A stretch of DNA of 53,270 nucleotides from Polyangium sp. 15x6 (GTDB lineage Bacteria > Myxococcota_A > Polyangia > Polyangiales > Polyangiaceae), in contig NZ_JASBQE010000086.1 in the NCBI RefSeq assembly GCF_029960785.1, forward strand, positions 1 through 53,270. The letters are read 5' to 3'. Below, piece after piece: positions 28,015 to 35,637 of this stretch (position 1 is the first letter of the stretch; each line of letters starts with the position of its first letter). The notes under the pieces were generated by a model. The model saw nothing but the letters and a program-made list of their open reading frames with translations, ran no database searches and was not told where the DNA came from. Both the position numbers and the translations under genes were made by a program.

Positions 28015-29124
28015 TCAGCGACGCGGCCGCTCGGAGCGCCGCCTGTTGAGCGCGGCCTCCGCCTGGACGTCGGGCGTCACGCTGTTTCGCTTTTCGTTGT
28101 TGTGCTGCGCGCTCATCACCATGGCGTTGCTGTATGCGTTCGAGCCGTTGTGCGCCTGGGGATACATGTGATCGACCTGCGGCGCGGCGTGCGTGCTGCC
28201 GTCGAGCAGCGTGCCGGGGCGGCGTCCCGGCGGCGCGGGCCAGCCATGCGCGGGGTCCGTGGGCGATTCCGACACCACGAATCCGCTTCGGTTGAGGATG
28301 CGGTTGTGCATGAGGATCAGATCCCGCTGCGCAGCCGTGAACTCCCTGTTGTTTCCGAGCGTCACATTCGCCGCAGCCGTGCCCGCGAGGTGCCCGTTCA
28401 CGTGCAAATAATCCAGGATGGCGTGTCGACCGGGCACGTTCGGCAGATTGAGCGCCATGCCCGAGGGATCGTGCAGCATGTGCGCGCTGAAGCCCGAGGC
28501 CACGAAGGCGTCTCGATGCTGGGCAATCAACTCTTCGAGCCACCGGTCCTCGGCACGTTGCGCTGTCGGGGGTGTCGGCACGAACCAGCCGTTGTGACGC
28601 TGCACGAAGATGCCGTCGAGGAGCTCCTCCTCGACCTTCACGTGAAGGCGCACGGGCACGCGCGGATCCCTCTGATCGTCGTAGCCGAGGGTGATCGTCA
28701 CCCGCACGGGGCCGCCGCGCTCCTGCACGACCTGGTCGATGGCGCCCTCGAAGTTGCTCCATTCCGTCCGGTTGAACCCGGCATAAGCTGAAACCAGGTT
28801 TTCACTTTCCTTGCTCCCGCCCCACCGGTGCGCGACGAGGTGGAATCGATCCATGTGAAAGACCATCGGATCGGCCGCGCCGCCGGGCCCCACGAGCGCG
28901 AGCGGCGTCTCGAGCTCCTCGCGCCGTCGCTTCTGCCCCCTCGCCGCGCCCGCGCCGAGCTCGAAGGTCACGCGCAAAGGACGCTCGCGTGGTTGCCCTT
29001 GGTACACGAACGATTCGCGCTGGTACACGGGATCGCCGCGGAGCCTCGTCGGCCCACGCACGCACCGCTGGACGCTCGGCTCTTGGATCTGCCATTGCGC
29101 CATCTGATCCCCCGTGAACCTCAT
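28015..29124 (-). CDS. Putative T6SS effector with two nuclease-like motif blocks
   Basis: 369 residues from the ATG at 29124, which overlaps the FHA-DUF4123 stop by four bases. Block 1 (about 88-165) resembles DNA/RNA non-specific endonuclease (NS_2-like): DRFHLVAHRWGG with H95, then NL at 109-110 and FNR at 117-119, all positions where that family keeps the catalytic His and metal-binding Asn. Block 2 (about 315-346) is an HNH-type signature: VDHMYPQAHNGSN, with N333, N343 and K345 spaced as in HNH nucleases. The N-terminal 85 residues are basic and unrecognised. Position directly after a DUF4123 chaperone gene is the usual place of a T6SS cargo effector. Whether both blocks are active, or one is structural, cannot be read. 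No immunity gene follows; the next sequence is repeat copy 3. Confidence 0.7.
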   Translation of the reverse strand: MRFTGDQMAQWQIQEPSVQRCVRGPTRLRGDPVYQRESFVYQGQPRERPLRVTFELGAGAARGQKRRREELETPLALVGPGGAADPMVFHMDRFHLVAHRWGGSKESENLVSAYAGFNRTEWSNFEGAIDQVVQERGGPVRVTITLGYDDQRDPRVPVRLHVKVEEELLDGIFVQRHNGWFVPTPPTAQRAEDRWLEELIAQHRDAFVASGFSAHMLHDPSGMALNLPNVPGRHAILDYLHVNGHLAGTAAANVTLGNNREFTAAQRDLILMHNRILNRSGFVVSESPTDPAHGWPAPPGRRPGTLLDGSTHAAPQVDHMYPQAHNGSNAYSNAMVMSAQHNNEKRNSVTPDVQAEAALNRRRSERPRR

Positions 29125-29957
29125 GGCGCCGAAGGGCTGCGCGAAGCGCGAAGAACCTCGCCCTGCTCCCCCTCCATCAAGAAGGCCTCGATCGTCGAGC
29201 CGAACATCTCCCCTCGTTGCCGCGTGCTGCTCATCGCCAGGAATCGCCGGAGCACCCGCGGATCCTGAAACCGGAAATAGAGCCGCTTCGACTCCCCTTC
29301 CGCCTCCACCATCGAGAGCCGCCGGAGATGCCGCCGCACTTCCGGAAGCGGACGCGCGCTCGTCAGGTACACGCCCCAGCTCCGGCCCCATCCCTCGTCG
29401 AGGAGTTTTTCCATCAGCGCGCTCTCCGGCGACAAGCGCACGAGATAGGGCGCCACCTCGGCGAGCGCGTCACCTTGCGTGCCTTCGTACAGCGAACGAG
29501 ATTCGTCGACGGATTCTCGCAAAAGCTCACGGATTCGCTTGTCACGAGCCGCGTCGAGCAGCGCGAACAGCGGTGGGTTCTCCGCCCGCAACGCCTCGAG
29601 CGCTCGCTCCTTGCACGAGGATACCTCGGGTGAATCCGCCGGCCGCGGGCGCGAGGTCGCCCCTTCGAAAAACACCATGAACACCGTGTCCCCCGCGCGA
29701 ATCCACGATGCGTTCCGCGCCTCCCCCTCGCGCACCGGCTGCCCGTCGAGCCACGTCCCCGTATCGCTCCCGAGATCCCGCACGAGGCAACACGCCCCGT
29801 CCCACGACACCTCGAAATGGAGACCCGACATCCGCCGATCGTGCGAAACCACGAAATCGGAGACCTCCGTCCGCCCCACGCGCAGCGAGCCGCCGGGCTC
29901 GAGCGCCGCCCGCTGCGACGCGAGCCGCCCCCATTGCACCTCGACGATCACTCGCAT
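29121..29957 (-). CDS. FHA-DUF4123 fusion, T6SS effector adaptor
   Basis: 278 residues from the ATG at 29957. An FHA phosphothreonine-binding domain occupies about 10-95 (SLRVGRTEVSDFVVSHDRRM then SGLHFEV and DLGSDTGTWLDG). A DUF4123 domain follows at about 118-250 (PPLFALLDAARDKRI, YEGTQGDALAEVAPYLVRLS, EGWGRSWGVYLTSARP, YFRFQDPRVLRRFL). DUF4123 (Tap/TEC) proteins hand a cognate effector to VgrG. Fusing this to FHA, in an operon headed by a Ser/Thr kinase, suggests that effector loading depends on threonine phosphorylation. The start overlaps the PAAR gene by 10 bases and the stop overlaps the effector start by four. Confidence 0.85.
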   Translation of the reverse strand: MRVIVEVQWGRLASQRAALEPGGSLRVGRTEVSDFVVSHDRRMSGLHFEVSWDGACCLVRDLGSDTGTWLDGQPVREGEARNASWIRAGDTVFMVFFEGATSRPRPADSPEVSSCKERALEALRAENPPLFALLDAARDKRIRELLRESVDESRSLYEGTQGDALAEVAPYLVRLSPESALMEKLLDEGWGRSWGVYLTSARPLPEVRRHLRRLSMVEAEGESKRLYFRFQDPRVLRRFLAMSSTRQRGEMFGSTIEAFLMEGEQGEVLRASRSPSAP

Positions 29958-30289
29958 GGCTCGCAGAGCGGCGTCCCCTCCTGCGCCGCGCGTTCGAGCG
30001 TGCGGGCCTGCGCCGACGTGCCGATCAGCACGTTCGGACAGCCCATCGTGATCATCCCTCCGTGCGCCGTCGGATCCCCGAGCCGCGCCGCCGGCCGATA
30101 TCCGATCAGCACCGTCGGTGCTCCCGCGACAATGACATCCGGCGGCCCCGCGCACGTCGCCACGTCGCCCACACGCGCCGCGGGCATGTACCCGATCAGT
30201 ACACGCGGATCACAAGGCGCCGCGACGGGCCCACCCGCCGGCATCAAAGGACATACATGCAAATCGGTCATGCGCGCCGCAGGCGGCAT
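29948..30289 (-). CDS. PAAR-like T6SS spike-tip protein
   Basis: 113 residues from the ATG at 30289, which has a very strong GAGGAGGGG seven bases upstream; longer frames are rejected. It has two PAAR-like repeats: a VLIGYMPAARVGDVATCAG unit and a VLIGYRPAARLGDPTAHGG unit, with GCPNVLIGT at the end. His and Cys residues suitable for the zinc site at the cone tip are present (H11, C13, the TAHGG His, and C in MGCPN). It should cap the VgrG trimer. A Cys-containing tail (LCEPCE) of about 20 residues could carry cargo contacts. Confidence 0.9.
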   Translation of the reverse strand: MPPAARMTDLHVCPLMPAGGPVAAPCDPRVLIGYMPAARVGDVATCAGPPDVIVAGAPTVLIGYRPAARLGDPTAHGGMITMGCPNVLIGTSAQARTLERAAQEGTPLCEPCE

Positions 30290-30305
30290 CGTCCCCCTCC
30301 TCGAT

Positions 30306-32342
30306 TCACGGCGCGCCCGCGCCGGGCACGTCCACCACCGCCTCGATGGCATCCTCGGGCGCGTCCGGGCGTGCCCCGCTCCCCGCGCCGGGCATGCCCC
30401 CGCTGTTGATTCGCACCATGTTCCCCACGATGGAAACCCCACCCGCGTCGATTCGAACGAACCCCCCGGGCCCTTTGAACGTCAGGTCGAGCGCACCCTC
30501 GATCACGACCGACGATCCCGCCGCGAGGTGAATCTCCTTTCCGGCCTCGATCGCGTGGCTCTGCTCTGCCTTCTCGTGCCGGCTCCCGCCCACCGTGAGC
30601 GACGCCTTGCCATCCACCTGCCGGCGCTCGTCCCCTCGCACGTGCAGATCACTCCGCCCGGCGACCAGCTCCTTCTTCTCCGCCTTGATCACGAGGTCCT
30701 GGCGCCCGCCGACCAGCACGCGGTGATGGCCCTGGATGCTCTCGTGCTCGTCGCCGAGCACCCGCGCGTAGAGGTCGCGCTGCGCCTGCACGTACACGAG
30801 CTCTTTTCCTCGCGCGTCCTCGAACATGAGCTCGTTCGAGCCATTCCCGCCGGGCGACGACGCGCTCTTCAGCGTGCTCCGCGTCTTGTGCTCGGGCAGC
30901 TTGTACGGCACGAGGTTCTTCCCATTGAAGACCCGCCCGACCACGACCGGCTGATCCGGATCGCCGCCGAGGAAACCCACCAGGACCTCCTGCCCCACGC
31001 GTGGAATCGTGATCGATCCCATCCCCGTCCCCGCCCAGCCCTGGCTCACGCGGATCCAGCACGAGCTGTCGTCGTCGTTCTTGCCCTCCCGATCCCAGGG
31101 AAACTGGACCCGGATCCGGCCGAATTCGTCGGTATGAATTTCCTGCCCCCGCGGCCCGACCACCGCCGCGCTCTCCATGCCGAGCGCCCGCGGCTTCGGC
31201 GTCGTCATCGGCGGCCTGTAAGGATCGGCCGCGAACACGGCCCGGCCGCTCATCTCCCATTCCGACACGACGCTGCCCGAGAGGCAGAACTCGGTCACCA
31301 GCAATCGCTGCTGCGCGAGCCCGAGGTGCGGGTGGTCCTGGATCACGAAAAGGACCCCCGGCGCGAGGATCATGGAGTTGGTCTCGTACGTGACGACCCG
31401 CTTCTCGTGGCGCTCGGCCTGGAGGCTCTGCGTCGCGCGGGTGGTGCCGAACCCCTCGTCGCGCCGCGCCATGCCTTTGTCGTCGGCGACGGGCGTGGCG
31501 CCGGCCCCTTTCGTGGTCTCGACGAGCAGCGCGCCCGGGCGGTAATGAAACTGCTCGTACCGGTGCTCCGGGTCGAGCGCCTTCGGGGCCTCGCCCTGTG
31601 TCGGAAAATCGGGCCGCCGGAAATCGTGGTCGCGCACGACGTACGCGCCCGGCCGCACGCGGTGGCTCATCTGCACGGCCGTGACGTATTCCTTCGGCGC
31701 GGTGCGGTTCGGCGTGTCCTCGAAGGTCAAGGGCGAGCGCGGGTGCGGCTTGCCGGCGGCGAGGGCATCGGCGAACTGGAGCATGGTGCCGGCGCCGTCC
31801 TCGTCCGGGAACGTGTACGCAATGCCGGCCTCCTCCAGCAGGCGCGAAAGGAACGAAAGTTCGCTCTCGCCATACTGGACCCGGTATTCGAGCCGGGGAT
31901 ACGCCCCTCGGTCGATCGCCCACTTGTGCTGGATTTTCCACTCGCCGAGCAGCTTGTCGACGATGTCCGGAATGGACAGGTGCTGGAAGACCCGATACCC
32001 GAGCCGCTGCCCGAGCAGCCACAGCTTGGGCATGATCGTCAGCGTATAGGTGGATTCGCCGGTCTCCGAATCCTCGACGCGCACCTGCTCGATGTGCGTG
32101 CAGATGCCCTCCCACCGGCGGCGGGCCTGGCCAATGGAAAAATGGTCGCCGCGCTCCATCACGAAGGCGGCGGGTTTGCCCACGATGGCCTCGAGGTCGA
32201 TGCTCGCGTCGTGCGAGCGCGCCATGATGGAGACCTCGAACGGCTCGGAGATCGCCTCGCGCACCGAGAAGGTGCGGACGGACAGATCCTCCCGCGGGGT
32301 TTTCGGTTTGAACGATTCGAAGAGCAAGCGGAAGCCTCGCAT
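30306..32342 (-). CDS. vgrG: T6SS tip protein VgrG
   Basis: 678 residues from the ATG at 32342 (GGAGGAG upstream). The gp27-like part covers about 1-360, including YRVQYGESELSFLSRLLEEA. The gp5/OB-fold part shows TDEFGRIRVQFPWD and GWAGTGMGSITIPRVGQEVL, then GGDPDQPVVVGRVFNGKN. The C-terminal beta-prism contains repeated SLTVGG/VGGRQDLVIKAE-type strands. The short C-terminal extension (Pro/Ala/Gly) is not an effector domain. No other T6SS structural genes (TssB, TssC, TssM and so on) are in the window, so this is an orphan VgrG cargo island. Confidence 0.95.
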   Translation of the reverse strand: MRGFRLLFESFKPKTPREDLSVRTFSVREAISEPFEVSIMARSHDASIDLEAIVGKPAAFVMERGDHFSIGQARRRWEGICTHIEQVRVEDSETGESTYTLTIMPKLWLLGQRLGYRVFQHLSIPDIVDKLLGEWKIQHKWAIDRGAYPRLEYRVQYGESELSFLSRLLEEAGIAYTFPDEDGAGTMLQFADALAAGKPHPRSPLTFEDTPNRTAPKEYVTAVQMSHRVRPGAYVVRDHDFRRPDFPTQGEAPKALDPEHRYEQFHYRPGALLVETTKGAGATPVADDKGMARRDEGFGTTRATQSLQAERHEKRVVTYETNSMILAPGVLFVIQDHPHLGLAQQRLLVTEFCLSGSVVSEWEMSGRAVFAADPYRPPMTTPKPRALGMESAAVVGPRGQEIHTDEFGRIRVQFPWDREGKNDDDSSCWIRVSQGWAGTGMGSITIPRVGQEVLVGFLGGDPDQPVVVGRVFNGKNLVPYKLPEHKTRSTLKSASSPGGNGSNELMFEDARGKELVYVQAQRDLYARVLGDEHESIQGHHRVLVGGRQDLVIKAEKKELVAGRSDLHVRGDERRQVDGKASLTVGGSRHEKAEQSHAIEAGKEIHLAAGSSVVIEGALDLTFKGPGGFVRIDAGGVSIVGNMVRINSGGMPGAGSGARPDAPEDAIEAVVDVPGAGAP

Positions 32343-32343
32343 G

Positions 32344-33057
32344 TCACTCCTCCGATGCGGCGCGGGACGCGGGACAGGCGAGCGAGGGCTCCGCGCACCC
32401 GAGGCCAAACGCGTCGACGAGCGAGCCCGAACGCCCGAGAATGGCCCGCGCGACCTGGTTCGCCGGGCAAGACGTCGGATCGAAGGCGTCTCCCGCGTCC
32501 TCCGCGCGGCCGAACGACTCCGTGCGCGTGCTCTCCCCGAGCGAGAGCGACGGCGCTTCGGGCGTGCCGGACGCGAGGAGCGGCGCGCAGTGGAGCCGGA
32601 GGCTCGAGATAACCTCGGTGGTCGAGAACGGCCCGGTCGTGCCCTCGAACCCGACGACCATCGTATTCGGCGGGCACATCTCGGGCGCCGTGGTCGACGT
32701 CAAGCCGCGCATGATCGGGAGGGTGGTGCCCGGCGTGGAGGTGATCGCATAAGGGTGGGTCTCCGAGGCGCGCACCACCCCGCAAATGGCGATGAGGCCC
32801 GACACGTACGAGTTGCTGATGCCGCTCCGCAGGCCCACGAGGACCTCGCCCTCCGGGCATTCGTCCAGGAACGGGCTTCCCCCGTCGCCGCCGTACTCGT
32901 CCGTCGCGGTCAAAGCAGAAAAACTCGGCGCACACGCCTCGAATCGGAGCGCGTCGACGCCCGTGATCGAATTACACCCGAGCGCTCCCTGGAGCCCGAC
33001 CGCCCCGAGGAGCGCGCCGAGGACCCCGCGCGCCCGGCCGCTCGAAAACACCTGCAT
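32344..33057 (-). CDS. Lipoprotein with three Cys-bounded repeats, in the vgrG operon
   Basis: 237 residues. It has a lipoprotein signal ending LQGALGC (C28). The mature part has three similar units of about 25-35 residues, each starting with a CP pair and ending in Cys: CPEGEVLVGLRSG...AICGV, CPPNTMVVGFEGT...LHCAP, and CPANQVARAILGR...LGCAEP. Such units are likely disulfide-closed beta repeats. Its stop codon lies one base from the vgrG start codon and inside the vgrG ribosome-binding region, so it is in the operon. Function is not known; a surface lectin-like or structural role is possible, and it is not an obvious nuclease immunity protein because it would be outside the cytosol. Confidence 0.75.
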   Translation of the reverse strand: MQVFSSGRARGVLGALLGAVGLQGALGCNSITGVDALRFEACAPSFSALTATDEYGGDGGSPFLDECPEGEVLVGLRSGISNSYVSGLIAICGVVRASETHPYAITSTPGTTLPIMRGLTSTTAPEMCPPNTMVVGFEGTTGPFSTTEVISSLRLHCAPLLASGTPEAPSLSLGESTRTESFGRAEDAGDAFDPTSCPANQVARAILGRSGSLVDAFGLGCAEPSLACPASRAASEE

Positions 33058-33066
33058 GACCGTCCC

Positions 33067-33837
33067 TCAATAACGAAACTGGAGTTCCGCCCGGCCGATC
33101 CCCACGGAGACGCGGAGATCCTTCACGGCGCCCGTCGAAGCGCCCGCCGTGCCCCCCGGGCGGAGCACGAGCAAGACCACGCCCGCCGCCGCCGCGACGC
33201 CTCCCACCACGAACGCCGCCGTCGAGACCTGGCCGAGCGTCCGGGCCTCGTCGGCCTCGACGCGATAGGCCGAAAGGCAATGGTCGTCCTGGCAGCGACT
33301 CCGGACATCGGACACCTTCGCCATCGAAAACGCCCCCGTCACGGCCCCGACCCCGAGCCCAATCGCGCCCACGCCGAGCGAGATCACGCCGGGCACGACG
33401 GATCCCTTCGAGGGCGCGGGTGCCGGTCGGTCGGAGACCTTCTTTTCCACGACGAGCTTGGCCTCCATTTCGGTGAGCTCGCGCTCGGCGTCGCGATGCG
33501 CCTCCACGAACGGCGGCGGCGCATCCTCGCGCAAGGGCTCGGCGAGGACCTCTTGATAAAGCGCCTTCGCCTCGACGACCTTGCCGAGCTTGCGCTGGCA
33601 ACGGGCCATGTGCACGAGCAAGGTCGGCGCGGGGAAGAGCGCCTGCGCTTCGCGGAAGTGCTCGTAGGCCTCCTCGAAGCGCCCTTCGCGATAAGCGTCG
33701 AGCCCCTGGTGCGCGTGGTCGAGGGCCATCGCGCGCTTGTCCGGAACGCTCGCCGGCCTGGGCTGCGCGTCCGAGGTCGAGGGCGCGAGCGTGAGAAAGA
33801 GCGCGGAGACGAAAGGAACGAGCCAGCGAAGGCGCAT
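33067..33837 (-). CDS. TPR-containing membrane-associated protein
   Basis: 256 residues. A Sec signal (MRLRWLVPFVSALFLTLAPS, cleavage after SDA) is followed by two or three TPR-like helices (LDHAHQGLDAYREGRFEEAY, then HMARCQRKLGKVVEAKALY). Two hydrophobic Gly-rich segments follow at about 150-172 and 205-230. A pair of cysteines (RCQDDHC) lies between them. This arrangement is common for proteins encoded beside myxobacterial Ser/Thr kinases. It starts 13 bases after the kinase gene and ends nine bases before the lipoprotein gene. Function is unknown; a periplasmic scaffold is suggested by the TPR. Confidence 0.75.
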   Translation of the reverse strand: MRLRWLVPFVSALFLTLAPSTSDAQPRPASVPDKRAMALDHAHQGLDAYREGRFEEAYEHFREAQALFPAPTLLVHMARCQRKLGKVVEAKALYQEVLAEPLREDAPPPFVEAHRDAERELTEMEAKLVVEKKVSDRPAPAPSKGSVVPGVISLGVGAIGLGVGAVTGAFSMAKVSDVRSRCQDDHCLSAYRVEADEARTLGQVSTAAFVVGGVAAAAGVVLLVLRPGGTAGASTGAVKDLRVSVGIGRAELQFRY

Positions 33838-33850
33838 GAAAACTCCCGAT

Positions 33851-35188
33851 TCAGAAGCCGAAGGTCGGGTCGCGCGGGGGCACGGGCGAAGACGGCGGAG
33901 GGCGCTTCGAGGTGGCGCGGGGCGCGGAGGTCGGGGCCGTCTTGCGCGGCGTGTCCGGGGGCGGCGTGTCCGGGGGCGGCGCGGCGGACGGCGCCGATTC
34001 CGCAGGCGTGGGCGCGACCGTCGGTGCCGGCGTCGAGGACACGCTCGGCGTGGGCACAGGCCACGCGGGCGGCTGCGCCGGCAATGGCTCCACCGGAGCC
34101 GTGGTCGTCATTTCGACGGGCTCCTTCGGCGAGGAGAGACGATACGCGGCGAGCGCGCCGAGGCCGAGGACGACCGGGGCGGCGATTCCGAGCGCGAGCT
34201 TGGCGGCCCGCGGGCGGCTGACGCCTATCGTGGTGGTGGCGACACCGGGCGCGGTCGGCAAGGCGGCCGGCGGCGGGGTCTGGGCGAGGGTCACGTCGGG
34301 ATTCGACGGCAATCGTTCCATCACCAGGGACGGCCCGGGGACGAAGTTCGGCATGCCCGATCGGAGCGAAGCGAGGGCCTCGGCGAAGGCCTCCGCGCTC
34401 TGGAATCGCTCGTCCGGGTTCCGCGCGAGCGCCCGCGCGAAAAAAGGATCGACGACGGCGGGCAGGCTGGGGGCCATCGTCGTGGGCGGCGGGACCGGCT
34501 CGGTGCAAAGCTCGACGAGCAGATCCCCGAGCGCCTGCGACCCGAACGGGATTCGTCCCGTCAAGCATTCGTAAAGGACGACGGCGAGCGACCAGAGATC
34601 GCTGCGATGATCCACGCGCCGGCCGCGGGCCTGCTCGGGGCTCATGTAGCTCGGCGATCCGAGCAAGACCCCCGTCCGGGTCGTCTGTCCGGCCGCGTCG
34701 TGCACGATCCGCGCGACACCGAAATCGAGGATCTTTACGATGGTATCGTCGCCCTGGCGCGCGAGGAAAATGTTGCTCGGCTTCACGTCCCGGTGAATGA
34801 TCCCGAGCTCGTGCGCGCGCCGGAGGCCCTTGCAGACGGGCAGGATCACGGCAATGGCCGCAGAGAGCGAGAGGCGCTCCTCGCGCGCGAGGCAGGCCTG
34901 GAGATCCTCGCCCTGGAGGAGCTCCATCACGAGGAACGGCGTGCCGTCCACGACGCCGTAATCGTGGACGCCCACGACGTTCGGGTGCTGGATCTGCGCG
35001 CAGGCCCGTGCTTCGCGTTGAAATCGGTCCCGCGCGAATGCGGTATCGACGTGCTCGGGCGCCATGACCTTGAGGGCCACGCGCACGTCGAGCTCGAGGT
35101 GCCGCGCCACCCACACGGCCCCCATCCCGCCTTTCGCCAGCGGGCGCTCGAGGACGTATCTCGAGGCGATGATGTCCCCGCTGTTCAA
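33851..35188 (-). CDS. Ser/Thr protein kinase heading the VgrG operon
   Basis: About 445 residues from a TTG at 35188, chosen because GGGAGGGG lies a few bases upstream and a plausible promoter lies just beyond; an ATG at 35308 would extend the protein into a non-coding repeat array. The kinase domain (about 10-275) is complete: glycine loop LAKGGMGAVW, K40, HRDVKPSN (D134), DFG (155-157) and SPEQ. A Pro-rich linker, one transmembrane helix (about 325-345) and a long Pro/Thr/Ser extracytoplasmic tail follow. With an FHA-domain adaptor in the same operon it resembles a PpkA-Fha-type phospho-switch that controls T6SS activity, though the substrate is inferred. Confidence 0.88.
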   Translation of the reverse strand: MNSGDIIASRYVLERPLAKGGMGAVWVARHLELDVRVALKVMAPEHVDTAFARDRFQREARACAQIQHPNVVGVHDYGVVDGTPFLVMELLQGEDLQACLAREERLSLSAAIAVILPVCKGLRRAHELGIIHRDVKPSNIFLARQGDDTIVKILDFGVARIVHDAAGQTTRTGVLLGSPSYMSPEQARGRRVDHRSDLWSLAVVLYECLTGRIPFGSQALGDLLVELCTEPVPPPTTMAPSLPAVVDPFFARALARNPDERFQSAEAFAEALASLRSGMPNFVPGPSLVMERLPSNPDVTLAQTPPPAALPTAPGVATTTIGVSRPRAAKLALGIAAPVVLGLGALAAYRLSSPKEPVEMTTTAPVEPLPAQPPAWPVPTPSVSSTPAPTVAPTPAESAPSAAPPPDTPPPDTPRKTAPTSAPRATSKRPPPSSPVPPRDPTFGF

Positions 35189-35220
35189 GGCAATGCCCCT
35201 CCCGCCCGGCAATCCGTGAC

Positions 35221-35248
35221 AGGGTACGATCAGGGAGGGAGGCGGCAA
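35221..35248 (-). promoter_or_regulatory. Putative promoter of the kinase-VgrG operon
   Basis: On the minus strand TTGCCG (35248-35243), a 16-base spacer and TACCCT (35226-35221) approximate sigma-70 elements. Transcription would start near 35213, about 25 bases before the TTG start and upstream of its GGGAGGGG. Read by eye only. Confidence 0.4.
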
Positions 35249-35302
35249 GCGGTTTCGGCCGCGTGTTTCTGCTGCGAAATGCGTCGCCGAGCCCTCGAAT
35301 AC

Positions 35303-35612
35303 GTCCACACACGTGTCATTCGCATTCGCCGACCTCCCGCGCGGACCGCCTCACGTGGCATCCCCCTCCGGCGACCGCCGGCGCCGACTGCCACACGTGT
35401 CACCTCGCCGAGCCGACCGGGATCCGCGCCGGCCACGTGTGTCACTCGCCCTTTCCGAGCTCCCCGCCCGTCCGCGACACGTGTCCGCCGCCGATGCCGG
35501 TCGCCCCCGTCACCTGCCACCTGTGTCCGTCGCCCGCGCCGACCGGGGTTCGGGGCTGCTACATGGGACAGCTCGTCCGCGCAAGCGGGTTTCCCATCTG
35601 CCACGTGTGGCA
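35303..35612. repeat. Eight-unit CACGTG-centred tandem repeat array
   Basis: Between malQ and the kinase gene, a CACGTG core (or one-to-two-base variants CACCTG and ACATGG) recurs with starts near 35309, 35352, 35394, 35434, 35478, 35518, 35561 and 35602, that is every 40-44 bp. Units also share CTCGCC and CCGACCGG blocks, giving a degenerate repeat of about 42 bp. The last unit contains the palindrome CTGCCACGTGTGGCAG. Spacing near four helical turns would align the cores on one DNA face. A protein could be read in either direction because 42 is divisible by three, but composition and flanking stops do not favour this. Confidence 0.75.
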
Positions 35613-35637
35613 GGCCGGAACCGAGCTCGGATCCCGC

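Noticed and set aside
30306-32342. VgrG considered as an evolved VgrG with a C-terminal effector
   Set aside because: The sequence after the beta-prism is only about 30 Gly/Ala/Pro/Asp residues, too short for a toxin domain.
35303-35612. CACGTG array considered as a CRISPR
   Set aside because: Repeats are degenerate, the shared blocks extend into the supposed spacers, the period is about 42 bp with no constant repeat of 24 bases or more, and no cas genes are present.
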